Below, piece after piece: positions 25,801 to 34,892 of a stretch of DNA of 62,926 nt (position 1 is the first letter of the stretch; each line of letters starts with the position of its first letter). The stretch spans positions 1 to 62,926 of the forward strand of contig JAIYDC010000088.1 of NCBI GenBank assembly GCA_027487685.1. The letters run 5' to 3'. This stretch comes from Pseudomonadota bacterium (GTDB lineage: Bacteria > Bdellovibrionota > Bacteriovoracia > Bacteriovoracales > Bacteriovoracaceae). The notes below the pieces were generated by a model that saw only the letters and a program-made list of their open reading frames with translations, did not search any database and was not told the DNA's origin. Position numbers and translations under genes: made by a program.

Positions 25801-26536
25801 ACTGAAGAAGATTGATTCCGAGAAGAAAGGCATTGGCCAGAATGAAGCCGCTTAAGAGGCGCTGATAACTCTCTTCCGAGGCAAACGCGAAGACGCGTTT
25901 GCCTAACAGGTAGCGAACCGATAGGGAGATGGCCGCACCGGTGGCCTCGGGTGCACCTAATAACTTGCCACTAACGACCATGAGTACGAGGATCTGGAGC
26001 GTGGCCATGAAAGCGTAGTCGAAGCTAACACCCGCCAGGACTTTCGACTTCTCTTTATACAAACTCGAAACCAGAGGAGTGAGAATCGAGCCTCCCATGT
26101 TCGAAAGGCCATGAACGAGACCCATGACGGCCAGTGCCGCTGGAAGGTTAGACTTCATCGACGCTTGGAGCCCAGAGCGCAAGCGGGTAGAGGTCCGAAG
26201 CACGAAAGCAATGACGAGCATGATTGTGACGAAGAAACGAATCTCCCATTTAATGTCAAATTTGGTTGAGGCAATCATTCCAAGGACCAGAGCAGGTAGA
26301 CAAATAAGAAAGAACCGCTGACGGTACCCGCCGTTAAGTCGTTCCTTTCTATGATCCGCGACCTGGCTCCAGCTCAGGGCCGCAGAGGCAGGGAGTAAGG
26401 AAAAGAGCGCTTGGGTGTAATCGTGTCCCAGAAGTAAAAGCAGCGGAGTCCCAAAGAGCAAAAGACCCACTCCAAAGAGCGACTGCACGATAGAAAGAAG
26501 GAGGATAAGAAGGTATATTTCCATGACTGTATGCAC
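25799..26536 (-). CDS. TauE/SafE-family membrane transporter
   Basis: 245 aa with about seven to eight hydrophobic helices and the family arrangement of two repeats: the N-terminal LLSIVQSLFGVGLLLFGTPLL and a second half with NMGGSILTPLVSSLY. TauE/SafE proteins export or import small organic anions or sulfur compounds. The start is uncertain: GTG 26536, or ATG 26524 without a good ribosome site. It is divergent from glyA. Confidence 0.8.
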   Translation of the reverse strand: MHTVMEIYLLILLLSIVQSLFGVGLLLFGTPLLLLLGHDYTQALFSLLPASAALSWSQVADHRKERLNGGYRQRFFLICLPALVLGMIASTKFDIKWEIRFFVTIMLVIAFVLRTSTRLRSGLQASMKSNLPAALAVMGLVHGLSNMGGSILTPLVSSLYKEKSKVLAGVSFDYAFMATLQILVLMVVSGKLLGAPEATGAAISLSVRYLLGKRVFAFASEESYQRLLSGFILANAFLLGINLLQ

Positions 26537-26620
26537 AATACCCCAATACCCCTTTTCTAATCAAGCTCTTAGGAAAGAGTTACCATTTCATAAAAGTCCT
26601 TGAAATCAATAGGCACCCCC

Positions 26621-26642
26621 TCCCATTTTTCATAAAATGGGA
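26621..26642 (+). promoter_or_regulatory. Hairpin in the glyA leader
   Basis: A perfect 9-bp stem TCCCATTTT / AAAATGGGA with a TCAT loop ends 6 bases before the AGGAG ribosome site of glyA. It could terminate, stabilise or occlude the message. No SAM- or glycine-riboswitch core is recognisable in the 125-base intergenic region. Confidence 0.45.
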
Positions 26643-26660
26643 CCATCCAGGAGCATCCCC

Positions 26661-27902
26661 ATGATGAAACATATCGAATCCGTCGATCCAGAAGTCGCCT
26701 CTTTTATAAAGCAAGAACAGAACCGACAAGAACTTGGCCTAGAGCTCATCGCTAGTGAGAACTACTGCTCTCCTGCGGTGATGGAGGCCCAAGGGTCTTG
26801 TCTCACGAATAAGTACGCCGAAGGCTATCCCAAGAAGCGCTATTACAATGGCTGTGAGTTCGTCGACGAGATCGAGACACTGGCCATCGAACGCCTAAAA
26901 AAAATATTCAATGCTGGGTTCGCCAACGTTCAGCCGCACTCAGGTTCCCAGGCGAATATGGCCGTCTACCTCGCCACCATGAACCCGGGAGATACGTTCC
27001 TTGGGATGGACCTAGCGCAAGGGGGACACCTCACCCACGGTTCTCCGGTGAACTTCTCAGGCAAACTCTTCAAAGCACTCCACTACGGCCTTGATCCCAA
27101 GACCGAAACCATCGACTACAACCGTCTTGAAGAAATTGCCCGCAAAGAGCGCCCACGGATGATCATCGCAGGTGCATCGGCTTACCCGCGGATCATCGAC
27201 TTTGAAAAATTCTCTGCCATCGCCAAGTCAATCGATGCCATCTTCATGGTGGACATGGCCCACATCGCTGGACTCATTGCTGCTGGAGTACATCCGACAC
27301 CCATGGGACTAGCAGATGTCGTGACCTCAACCACTCACAAGACTCTCAGGGGCCCACGTGGTGGTATCATTCTCACCAATAGTGAAGAGCTTGGTAAAAA
27401 GTTCAACTCGTTGATCTTCCCTGGCATCCAGGGAGGTCCTCTCGAGCACGTGATCGCAGGTAAGGCGGTAGCCTTCAAGGAGGCCCTGGCCCCTGAATTC
27501 CGGACTTACCAAGAGCAGGTCGTTCGGAACGCAAAGATCCTAGCAAGTACACTGATGGAGCATGGTATCGGTCTCGTCTCAGGTGGCACTGACAATCACC
27601 TTCTCCTGGTTAAGACTGACTCGGTCAATATGTCTGGGAAAGAAGCGGGCGAAGTCCTCGAGCGCGTAGACATTACCTGTAACAAGAACATGGTCCCGAA
27701 TGATAAGCGCTCTCCATTTGTCACCTCCGGCATCCGCCTCGGAACACCGGCAGTTACCACCCGCGGCTTCCGTGAAGACGAAACTAAGCTGATGGCCGAA
27801 CTGATTGTTCGCGCCCTAAGGAACCATCAGAATGAAGGTATCCTCCGTGAAGTAAAAGGCGCAGTCCACGAGCTGTGCCGGAAATTTCCGGTCTACAAAT
27901 AA
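26661..27902 (+). CDS. glyA: Serine hydroxymethyltransferase
   Basis: 413 aa from ATG 26661, chosen because AGGAG lies seven bases upstream; an ATG at 26637 would add eight residues of no family resemblance. The PLP-binding motif [14 protein letters not shown] carries the Lys, with [29 protein letters not shown] and [14 protein letters not shown]. It interconverts serine and glycine and makes methylene-tetrahydrofolate. Length and motifs are normal. Confidence 0.97.
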   Translation: MMKHIESVDPEVASFIKQEQNRQELGLELIASENYCSPAVMEAQGSCLTNKYAEGYPKKRYYNGCEFVDEIETLAIERLKKIFNAGFANVQPHSGSQANMAVYLATMNPGDTFLGMDLAQGGHLTHGSPVNFSGKLFKALHYGLDPKTETIDYNRLEEIARKERPRMIIAGASAYPRIIDFEKFSAIAKSIDAIFMVDMAHIAGLIAAGVHPTPMGLADVVTSTTHKTLRGPRGGIILTNSEELGKKFNSLIFPGIQGGPLEHVIAGKAVAFKEALAPEFRTYQEQVVRNAKILASTLMEHGIGLVSGGTDNHLLLVKTDSVNMSGKEAGEVLERVDITCNKNMVPNDKRSPFVTSGIRLGTPAVTTRGFREDETKLMAELIVRALRNHQNEGILREVKGAVHELCRKFPVYK

Positions 27903-27912
27903 GGTGCAATCG

Positions 27913-28167
27913 ATGAAATACCTCGTACTCCTGGCACTACTCACCTCTTGCAGTTCCATGACCAAAGAAAAGGTCGGCCACTCCACCGAATCGGCCGGGG
28001 AAAGCGACGCCAAGCCGGTGAGCCCGTATACGGTTCAGCCTTGCTACTGCATGAAGATCTTTAGGCCTGTCTGCGCTAGCGGTCAAAATTTTGGAAACTC
28101 CTGCGAAGCTGAGTGCCATGGCCACAAAACCTGGGCCGAGGGACAATGCGGAAAAACACAGCGATAA
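27913..28167 (+). CDS. Lipoprotein with a Kazal-like domain
   Basis: 84 aa from ATG 27913. The signal KYLVLLALLTSCSS ends in the lipobox LTSC. Residues about 38-81 match the Kazal inhibitor layout: CYCMKIFRPVCASG, then NFGNSCEAECHG and a final GQCG, with six Cys at typical spacing and the PVC motif. Kazal domains inhibit serine proteases or act as structural modules. It directly follows glyA, 10 bases after its stop. It could be co-transcribed although the functions are unrelated. A lipid-anchored surface protease inhibitor is the straightforward guess. Confidence 0.7.
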   Translation: MKYLVLLALLTSCSSMTKEKVGHSTESAGESDAKPVSPYTVQPCYCMKIFRPVCASGQNFGNSCEAECHGHKTWAEGQCGKTQR

Positions 28168-28185
28168 CCGAGGGTTAAATTCTTG

Positions 28186-28210
28186 AGGAGAGGAGACTGG
28201 CACCTCTCCT
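28186..28210 (+). terminator. Hairpin downstream of the Kazal-like lipoprotein gene
   Basis: An 8-bp stem AGGAGAGG / CCTCTCCT with a 9-base loop is followed by TGGG, with no T run. It is a likely 3' end structure for the glyA-Kazal transcript. Confidence 0.5.
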
Positions 28211-28306
28211 TGGGAATGCCAAAAATCGGCCATTTAGCTTCCTATCTTGACAGCGAAGTGCTAAAACAGTGAGGGTTAACCACTAGATATAGTATAGGTC
28301 TGCATT

Positions 28307-28807
28307 ATGAAATGTCCCTATTGTTCGGCCCCGGATACAAAAGTTTTGGATTCCAGAAATCTCGAAGAAGGCTGCGTCATAAGACGGCGTCGAAAATGCG
28401 AGAGCTGCCAGAAACGCTTCACCACTTTTGAAACAGTCGAATTGGCCATGCCGATGGTCATCAAGCGCGATGGCCGGCGTGAACCTTATCAGCAAGATAA
28501 GATTCTTAAGGGAATTGAAAAAGCCGTTGAAAAAAGACCGATCTCAGCCGTTCAGATCGAGCGTGTCATAAGTAACATCGAAAAGGCCATTTTGGATATT
28601 TCCGACAAGGAGATCCAGAGTAAGGAAATTGGTAACCTCGTGATGATGTACCTGCGCCACCTCGATCCCGTCGCCTACATCCGCTTCGCTGCCGTTTACC
28701 GCAAGTTCCAGGACGTTGACGAGTTCGTTAACGAACTTAAGCATGATGAGTATAACCAGTACAAAATAATCCCCTTACAACCCAAGGATGATAGCCGTGA
28801 GCACTAA
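28307..28807 (+). CDS. nrdR: Transcriptional repressor of ribonucleotide reductase genes
   Basis: 166 aa. The N-terminal zinc ribbon has MKCPYCSAPDTKVLDSR and CESCQKRFTTFE, and the ATP-cone follows (IKRDGRREPYQQDKI, VAYIRFAAVYRKFQDVDEF). NrdR senses ATP/dATP and represses nrd genes. It overlaps nusB, a very common order. Confidence 0.95.
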   Translation: MKCPYCSAPDTKVLDSRNLEEGCVIRRRRKCESCQKRFTTFETVELAMPMVIKRDGRREPYQQDKILKGIEKAVEKRPISAVQIERVISNIEKAILDISDKEIQSKEIGNLVMMYLRHLDPVAYIRFAAVYRKFQDVDEFVNELKHDEYNQYKIIPLQPKDDSREH

Positions 28808-29249
28808 GCGCGAGGCCCGTGAGTTCTGCCTCCAATTCCTTTACCACTTTCAGCTTCCAGCGTTTTCCGAGCAAAAGAAGACCCTGGAAACAACTGAGAT
28901 CTTTCAGCGCGTCCAAGAGTTTAAACAAACTCTTGCCATAGAACTAGACTCCGAAGCTCAGGCCTACGTGGCAACGATGGTCAAGGGTATCCTTAAGCAC
29001 CACCAGGACCTCGAGGCGATCATCGTTAAGTACCTCAAGAACTGGAAACTCTCCCGAATTTCAAAGATTGAACACACTATCTTCATCATGGCGATCTATG
29101 AGCTAAAGTTTCATCCAGAAGTTCCAGGGAAAATTGTCATCAATGAAGCTATTGAACTTGGTAAGAAATATTCGACGAAAGAGTCCGGTGCTTTTTTGAA
29201 CGGCATCCTGGACAACGTTTTCAAGCAAGAACTCAACCGCAATGAATAA
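28797..29249 (+). CDS. nusB: Transcription antitermination factor NusB
   Basis: 150 aa from GTG 28797, placed by AAGGA eight bases upstream; ATG 28788 in frame is the alternative. All-helical, with the family motifs REAREFCLQFLYHFQ, KNWKLSRISKIEHTIFIMAIYEL and VIINEAIELGKKY-like IVINEAIELGKKYS. It binds boxA RNA with NusE in rRNA antitermination. It overlaps nrdR and its end overlaps the next small gene. Confidence 0.93.
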   Translation: MSTKREAREFCLQFLYHFQLPAFSEQKKTLETTEIFQRVQEFKQTLAIELDSEAQAYVATMVKGILKHHQDLEAIIVKYLKNWKLSRISKIEHTIFIMAIYELKFHPEVPGKIVINEAIELGKKYSTKESGAFLNGILDNVFKQELNRNE

Positions 29250-29610
29250 CGTTGCGGCCTATGTGACTCCCCTCACCTGCGGGGTCATCTGGCTCATCAA
29301 GGGCGAGATGAGCACCGAGGCCCCGGTCTATAGAGAGCTAGATTACCTCCTAGATGGTCTACTCACCGCCAACCTCAAAGCCTCGGCGAATTTCGGAAGT
29401 CATGTTGTCGTTGGCAGTAGCTTCGCCGGGCCACTTTACGTCATGATACTTAGAGAGCTACGAGCACAAGAAATCGAAAGCTACGTAGCACTTCTAAAAA
29501 AAGAGCTGGGCCCAGAGAAGGAAATTCTGGTCCTCGACGACGCAGACAACTTTGCAAAGCTACGAGTCGAACTAGGCCCTCTCGCGGCGCACCTCAGACT
29601 TCTTCAGTAA
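29242..29610 (+). CDS. Hypothetical 122-aa protein coupled to nusB
   Basis: Starts 8 bases inside the nusB end. The sequence is a mixed alpha/beta small protein with VVVGSSFAGPLYVMILRELRAQE. I do not recognise the family. Good codon pattern and overlap with nusB favour a real gene. No signal peptide is seen. Confidence 0.55.
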   Translation: MNNVAAYVTPLTCGVIWLIKGEMSTEAPVYRELDYLLDGLLTANLKASANFGSHVVVGSSFAGPLYVMILRELRAQEIESYVALLKKELGPEKEILVLDDADNFAKLRVELGPLAAHLRLLQ

Positions 29611-29762
29611 TACCCCATTTGATTGTCCACTCATTTCCCTGCGCAAGGCGAAACCACTGTCATCAATGGAGCTTACCTTCAATATAGGCCGGCACATGGG
29701 TTGCTTAAAGTGAATGCAATAATGTTTGTGCAAGTAAGCACTTTCAAAAAAAAGGAGTCATC

Positions 29763-30527
29763 ATGAAGCATAACAAGATCTGGAAGCCTCTCGCCCTGGG
29801 AACTTGTGTTATCGCGGCGGTATCATGCGGAAGTAACGACGACGACGACTCAAGTAAGCCTCGGCAGCAAGAGCAGCCCCAGCAGGAGGAGCAGCGTGAT
29901 CAGGGGATTTATAAAATTACATTTAAGACTCTGAACCCTGCCGTCGTGGGTAACACCTCTACTGGAATAGGGACAATCACTGTCACCGACCAGAGCTTCA
30001 AGTTTAAGTTGGGTATGGCAGGAACTCCCACTCAAATGACTCATCTCCAGCATATCCACGCCGCTGCAGAATGTCCGACGGCCGCCCAGGATGTAAATGG
30101 TGATGGCTTCATCGACGTACTCGAAGGAATCCCTTCATATGGAGCGATCCTGATACCGCTAGATGGAAACCTGAATTCCCAAGCCGAAGGTGGAATGTAT
30201 GGGCCTCGCTCAAATGATCTAGGGCTTTATAGCTATACTCGAGAAGCGGGCCTGCCGCTCATGCTCACCGACCTTCAGGCAGAAGACACAAACCCAGATG
30301 ATCCGATCGTAAAGCTCCCTGAAGGAGAACTCCTAAATCTTGAAGGACGGACTGTGATTATTCATGGAGTACCTAAGTCAGCAAATCTTCCTGGAACTAT
30401 CGGAACGCTTGAAGGGCTAGCACCGGAAGATACGCTTCCGATTGCGTGCGGTACTATCACAAGAGTACAGGAAGATGTAACGCTCCCTGGTACTACAGAC
30501 AATAGAACGAATCCAGCAGTAGAATAA
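29763..30527 (+). CDS. Calcium-motif lipoprotein with a CHRD / Cu-Zn SOD-like fold
   Basis: 254 aa. The N-terminus has a lipobox (VIAAVSCGSND), a poly-Asp/Gln/Glu linker, and a beta-rich domain. HLQHIHAAAECP precedes DVNGDGFIDVLEG, an EF-hand-like Ca loop. GRTVIIHGVP and IACGTI recall the CHRD or Cu/Zn superoxide dismutase barrel, though the full metal ligand set is not evident. AGGAG five bases upstream gives a strong start. It is a surface or periplasmic lipoprotein of unknown role. Confidence 0.6.
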   Translation: MKHNKIWKPLALGTCVIAAVSCGSNDDDDSSKPRQQEQPQQEEQRDQGIYKITFKTLNPAVVGNTSTGIGTITVTDQSFKFKLGMAGTPTQMTHLQHIHAAAECPTAAQDVNGDGFIDVLEGIPSYGAILIPLDGNLNSQAEGGMYGPRSNDLGLYSYTREAGLPLMLTDLQAEDTNPDDPIVKLPEGELLNLEGRTVIIHGVPKSANLPGTIGTLEGLAPEDTLPIACGTITRVQEDVTLPGTTDNRTNPAVE

Positions 30528-30547
30528 CTAGCGGATGATTTAGGTAA

Positions 30548-30568
30548 GGGCCCCTTTAAAAGGGGCCC
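30548..30568. terminator. Convergent terminator hairpin
   Basis: GGGCCCC / GGGGCCC stem with a TTTAAAA loop lies between the lipoprotein gene and the convergent repeat protein. It is GC-rich but lacks a strong T run. Confidence 0.65.
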
Positions 30569-30575
30569 TCCTTCA

Positions 30576-31409
30576 TTAGAGAGATATCACCTTGGCCTGT
30601 CGGAAGTCATGGTCACGCATAGATTTTTCGAAGATGCTTCCTAGGCGATCCACGACATAAAGACGACCGGCCTGATCAATGAAGTAGTTAGAGCCGAAGC
30701 GGTGGACAGTCGTGAGTCGGAGTGAGACCGGCAGTGCGGGAAGAACGAGCTTGCCGCTTTCCGCGACGGTGTAGAGAAGACCAGCAGAGTCCATGAAGTA
30801 ATTCCCACCACGGCGCCTAAGAATACCAACCCGAGAAGAGGTATCCAGGTTGACGGATCCGTCATATGCAACGGTGTATAAAGCTCCACGATTCGTCATA
30901 AAATAAGTACCACCGAATGCAACAATCTCCCCCGCCTTGAATTCGAGTTCTGACTTACGGATCACTCCATCACTCGTCACAACGTAGAGGTCTAGGGCCG
31001 TGACCTCAAGACTATGGGCAACGGTAAAGAACGTCCCTCCGAAGTTAGCTGCGCCCCGGAAAGCTTCATTTTCTGTGATCTTGAGGGTTCCCTTGCGATC
31101 GATGGCGTGGGCAACGCCCTCCGAGGAGAGGAAGTAATTGAGGCCTTTCCCGAGGATCTTCTCCGGAATAATCTCATACTTACGGAAGAGAAGACCCGTT
31201 TCATCTACAGTGGCGAGGACAGTTCCATCCTCGACGAAGAACTGGCCCCCCTTGAGAGTGACTTTCTGTGGATACGCGAAGTGACCGAAATCGTAAGTTA
31301 AACCGGTCGTGTCAGTAGTCACAACGATTCCGTTTTCCATGATGATGTAGGACTGGGAACTGGCGGCGAAGGACAGCGTAGCAATTAAGACAGCAACAAT
31401 AGACTTCAT
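30576..31409 (-). CDS. Secreted repeat protein, probable beta-propeller (paralogue 1)
   Basis: 277 aa. A Sec signal (IVAVLIATLSFAASSQS) is followed by about seven degenerate repeats of 33-40 residues carrying GG-x-YF-x(3-5)-G-x-LYTV (for example GGTYFMTNRGALYTVAYDG and GGNYFMDSAGLLYTVAESG). The spacing and Tyr/Phe/Gly pattern suggest a propeller or similar beta fold. Function is unknown. It pairs with a close paralogue 170 bases upstream. AAAGGAG precedes the ATG. Confidence 0.7.
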   Translation of the reverse strand: MKSIVAVLIATLSFAASSQSYIIMENGIVVTTDTTGLTYDFGHFAYPQKVTLKGGQFFVEDGTVLATVDETGLLFRKYEIIPEKILGKGLNYFLSSEGVAHAIDRKGTLKITENEAFRGAANFGGTFFTVAHSLEVTALDLYVVTSDGVIRKSELEFKAGEIVAFGGTYFMTNRGALYTVAYDGSVNLDTSSRVGILRRRGGNYFMDSAGLLYTVAESGKLVLPALPVSLRLTTVHRFGSNYFIDQAGRLYVVDRLGSIFEKSMRDHDFRQAKVISL

Positions 31410-31520
31410 AGGTGCATCTCCTTTGAGGATAATTAAGCAAGACGCACTATACTTGTTGATTGAGCTGTTTCATACGCAACGGAGTGAAATTGAATTGGCA
31501 GAGACAAGGGAGCGAATGAT

Positions 31521-31549
31521 CGTATGCTCCCTTAAGACGGGAGCATACG
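31521..31549. terminator. Perfect 11-bp hairpin between the two repeat-protein paralogues
   Basis: CGTATGCTCCC / GGGAGCATACG, 7-base loop TTAAGAC. It lies 33 bases after the stop of the upstream paralogue (minus strand) with no T run after it. Probably the 3' end of that transcript. Confidence 0.6.
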
Positions 31550-31581
31550 AATGCTGGGCATCACTTGAGCAAGGCAAAGAA

Positions 31582-32421
31582 TTAACGGTTAAAAAGTATC
31601 CGCGCTCCGCGCAGGTCGTGGGTTGAGCTACGTTCGAAGATTTTTCCGGTTTGATCCACAGTAAAGATTCGTCCCTCGGCATCGATCATAAAATTGGCCC
31701 CAAAACGCTGAAGACCCGCGACCCTGAGATTTACCGGTAACACTGGGAGCGCTAAAATGCCCTCTTCAGAGACGGTATGGAGAAGATTGTTCGAATCGAC
31801 AAAAAAGTTTCCACCGGCCTTCGCGACTGAGCCTACTCTTACCTCTGGTTTGGCAAAGACAAAACCATCTTTGGAGACAGTATAAGTAAGACCTGCTCGG
31901 GTCTGAAAGTATGTTCCGGCAGCGACTGTTATCTCGGCAGGATTAAGCCCAGGAATCACCATCTTAAAGTAATTGCCTTTTTGGTTAACAGTATAGAGTT
32001 CAACCGTTGGCTTACGGTCATCTGGCTTAACTAGAAAATAGTTTCCGCCAAATGCAATCGCCTTGCGGAAAATCTTGTCATCTTTATCATACTCGTAAGA
32101 AAAACCGAGATTATCAATCGCCAGGAGATGGTTATCACCATCGATCAGGTAATTGAGACCTTTACCCTTCACTTTGTCGATCTTGGTATTTGGCTTCTCA
32201 AAGAGAAAACCGTTCTCGTTGATCGTCGATAGCTTTTTGTCTTCAATGAAGTAGTTACCTCCAGTCGTAGTCACCTTGTAATGAAGGTGGAAGTGACCGA
32301 AGTCGTACACGAAGCCCTTTTTATCTGTCGTCAACGTCACTCCGCTCTGAAGAACAAGAAAGCTCTGAGCAAAAGAGCTAACGGAGGCGAGGAGAATACT
32401 GACGGTAATAAAGGATTTCAT
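31582..32421 (-). CDS. Secreted repeat protein, probable beta-propeller (paralogue 2)
   Basis: 279 aa, aligned almost end to end with its downstream neighbour. It has a signal peptide (ITVSILLASVSSFAQSF), then repeats such as GGNYFIEDKKLSTINENG, GGNFFVDSNNLLHTVSEEG and GANFMIDAEGRIFTVDQTG. It clearly arose by tandem duplication; the two have diverged substantially at residue level. AAGGAG precedes the ATG. Function is unknown. Confidence 0.7.
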   Translation of the reverse strand: MKSFITVSILLASVSSFAQSFLVLQSGVTLTTDKKGFVYDFGHFHLHYKVTTTGGNYFIEDKKLSTINENGFLFEKPNTKIDKVKGKGLNYLIDGDNHLLAIDNLGFSYEYDKDDKIFRKAIAFGGNYFLVKPDDRKPTVELYTVNQKGNYFKMVIPGLNPAEITVAAGTYFQTRAGLTYTVSKDGFVFAKPEVRVGSVAKAGGNFFVDSNNLLHTVSEEGILALPVLPVNLRVAGLQRFGANFMIDAEGRIFTVDQTGKIFERSSTHDLRGARILFNR

Positions 32422-32522
32422 GGGAGAGACTCCTTGAAGATAAGTATGCGCATCATACTCTCCAAGGCCGTTTCGCGCTAGAAGTCATAAAATATTTACA
32501 AGAGCTGTAAATAACTAGAAGT

Positions 32523-32546
32523 AGAAGGGCCTTTAGGGGCCCTTCT
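32523..32546. terminator. Hairpin after the E1 gene
   Basis: A 9-bp stem AGAAGGGCC / GGCCCTTCT lies just past the stop of the minus-strand E1 gene. On that strand it is followed by ACTTCTAGTTATTT, so it is a moderate terminator. Confidence 0.65.
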
Positions 32547-32558
32547 TAATGAGGATAG

Positions 32559-34607
32559 TTAGTACTTGCAAAGCTCCCGTGCGGCGGCAGCAATCTTATT
32601 TGTATCCGGAAGTGTCGCACGCTCTAAAATACGGTTAAAACCAACCGGGGTGAAGGTCGAACCGACACGGCGAACGGGAGCATCAAGGTGCTCGAAGGCA
32701 CGGTCGTTGATCACGCCCACAAGCTCGCCGCCAAAGCCAGCGAAGACTTTATCCTCGTGGACAACAAGTGCACGGTGAGTTTTCTTCACTGTTGCTACAA
32801 TGGCATCGTAGTCCAGCGGATTAAGGGAGCGTAGGTCGAGGACTTCGACCTCAAGGCCTTCTTTAGCTAGGATCTCGGCCGCCTCGAGTGAGAAATGGAC
32901 CGTATTCCCGTAGGTGATGATGGAGAGATCTCGGCCTTCCCGGCGCAAGCGTGCCTTACCAAACGGAACTTCAAAGTCTTCCGGTACTGGCGTCATCGCG
33001 TACTTAGCATTGTAGAGTGCTTTCGGTTCGAGATAAACAGTGCAACCACGGGAGCGCATCGACGTTCGGAGGAGACCAGCGGCATCGTCGGCAAAAGCAG
33101 GAACAACCACACGGATACCAGGCAACGTAGTCAACGTTCCTTCTAAATTCTGAGAGTGGTACAGACCGCCCCCGATGTAGCCACCCGAGGCCAGGCGGAT
33201 CGTGATATTAGGTGAGAAAGCGCCATTACTGCGCCAATAGTCGTGAGACGTTTCAACCATTTGCTCCATAGCAGGCCAGAAGTAGTCTGCGAATTCAGCG
33301 CCCTCAACTACGATGCGAAGCTTGTCGTCAAAACGAGACATCCCATTGGCGGTCCCAAGAATGTAATCTTCGGCGATAGGGCCATTGAACACCCGTTCCT
33401 TCCCGAACTCCTGCTGCATCCCTTTTGTAACGTTAAAGATTCCGCCCTTCTCTTTGTTCGCTACGTCCTGCCCCCAGATAAAAGTATCAGGGTTATGTCT
33501 GAACTCGGCCTTAAGCGTTCCATTGATCGCATCAATGAACTTCTTCGGCTCGGTTGTTTCGTGATGAATTCCATCCAGGTATTTTTGCGGTTGGTGAGAC
33601 TCCGGAACAACGAAATCAAAGATAGACTCTGGCGTTGGATTCGGTGCCTTGACTGCCTTGGAATGGGCCTCTAGAAGAATGGCCTTCGCCTCTTCTTCCA
33701 ACTTCACGATTTCTTTCTCTGAGAAGATCTTGGCCTTCACAAGGTCATTTTTAAAGCTTGGAAGCGGATCCTGGGCCTTCGCAGCAGCACGCTCCGCTTC
33801 GTCGCGGTACCATTCATGGTTGTCAGAGTTAGAGTGGTTACCGATCCGAACGCAATCTGCGTGAACGATCACTGGCTCGTGGTGCTTGAGTGCGTGCTCC
33901 CGAGCGGTGATCATGGCGTTCATGGAGTCGAAAACATCTTTGCCGTCGCACTTAATAATCTTTAAATTCTTAAAACCGGAGAAGTTGTCGGCGACCTGCT
34001 CATTGGCGGTCTGGTCGGACTTCGGCACGGAAATCCCGTAGCCGTTATCCTGGAACACGAAGACACAAGGAAGGAGCTCACGATCAGCGCCTGTGATCGC
34101 CTCATAACAGTAGCCCTCGGAGACGGAGGACTCCCCTTGAGATGAGATCGCGACACCTTTATGCTTATAGGTCTTCATGCCACGAGCGACACCGACAGCA
34201 TGGAGGATATGATTTCCGGTGCACGACGAGACGTTGTGGATGTTCCATTCTGGCTTCGCAAAATGGTTAGACATATGACGACCGCCAGAGGCCAGGTCGG
34301 TTGCCTTGGAGATGCCGTTTAAGATCAGTTCCTCGGCCGACAAACCCGCCGAAAGAGCAGTCAGCATGTCCCGGTAGTAGGGAAAGAGATGGTCAGTATG
34401 GCGGTCAAAGACCTGGCCTATCGCAAGCTGGATCGCATCGTGGCCCGCGTAGGGAGCATGGTAGGACCATCCGAGGGCCTGCTTAAGGTAATTAGGAGCG
34501 CGCTCGTCGATCATCCGACCAAGGATCATAAGGTGGAGCCACCGAGTCAAAATTTGCTTGTCCGTTTTTTTAATATCATGATGTTTCACGATCTTGATCG
34601 TCGTCAT
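32559..34607 (-). CDS. 2-oxo acid dehydrogenase E1, alpha and beta subunits fused
   Basis: 682 aa from ATG 34607, placed by GGAG upstream; a longer frame reaches 34670. The first half is E1 alpha (YRDMLTALSAGLSAEEL, then the thiamine motif QGESSVSEGYCYEAI ... QDNGYGIS). The second half (about 360-682) is E1 beta (WGQDVANKEKGGIFNVTKGM, NGPIAEDYILGTANGMS, GGGLYHSQNLEG). The usual two subunits are one chain here. The alpha half resembles branched-chain or acetoin-type E1. It would decarboxylate a branched-chain or pyruvate-like 2-oxo acid. No E2 or E3 gene is next to it. Confidence 0.9.
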   Translation of the reverse strand: MTTIKIVKHHDIKKTDKQILTRWLHLMILGRMIDERAPNYLKQALGWSYHAPYAGHDAIQLAIGQVFDRHTDHLFPYYRDMLTALSAGLSAEELILNGISKATDLASGGRHMSNHFAKPEWNIHNVSSCTGNHILHAVGVARGMKTYKHKGVAISSQGESSVSEGYCYEAITGADRELLPCVFVFQDNGYGISVPKSDQTANEQVADNFSGFKNLKIIKCDGKDVFDSMNAMITAREHALKHHEPVIVHADCVRIGNHSNSDNHEWYRDEAERAAAKAQDPLPSFKNDLVKAKIFSEKEIVKLEEEAKAILLEAHSKAVKAPNPTPESIFDFVVPESHQPQKYLDGIHHETTEPKKFIDAINGTLKAEFRHNPDTFIWGQDVANKEKGGIFNVTKGMQQEFGKERVFNGPIAEDYILGTANGMSRFDDKLRIVVEGAEFADYFWPAMEQMVETSHDYWRSNGAFSPNITIRLASGGYIGGGLYHSQNLEGTLTTLPGIRVVVPAFADDAAGLLRTSMRSRGCTVYLEPKALYNAKYAMTPVPEDFEVPFGKARLRREGRDLSIITYGNTVHFSLEAAEILAKEGLEVEVLDLRSLNPLDYDAIVATVKKTHRALVVHEDKVFAGFGGELVGVINDRAFEHLDAPVRRVGSTFTPVGFNRILERATLPDTNKIAAAARELCKY

Positions 34608-34820
34608 AATGAGCTCCATGTACATGAACGTGTATAAAAAAATTTGAGTATGGGAAGGTAACATGAGCAAGAAGGATCAGGCAAACAGAAGGGCCTTGAA
34701 TTAACTCGCGACAGAGGGGCGGTGGGCGCCAGTGACGCGACACGTTATCTGCATTTTTAAGACTAGGCTCTCCCATGCATGACAGAGGCAGTCGGGTTTA
34801 TTTTCCCTAAGAGCTTTCTC

Positions 34821-34834
34821 TTGATTAACATCAA
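34821..34834 (+). promoter_or_regulatory. Perfect FNR/CRP-type box upstream of the aminotransferase gene
   Basis: TTGAT-TAAC-ATCAA matches the FNR consensus TTGATnnnnATCAA exactly. It lies 59 bases before the ATG. A possible -10 TATATT is at 34864-34869, putting the box centre about 48 bases before the likely start site, close to the -41.5 class II position. It lies between divergent genes, so the E1 gene could also respond. Whether this organism has FNR is not shown here. Confidence 0.55.
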
Positions 34835-34892
34835 GGCTTCGTCATAAACTGGCGAAAACTCGTTATATTATTTTTTTCATTACGGAGCGAAC

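Noticed and set aside
31423-31626. 67-codon plus-strand frame between the repeat paralogues
   Set aside because: It spans the perfect hairpin and the end of the neighbouring gene, with no family or ribosome site. I treat it as chance.
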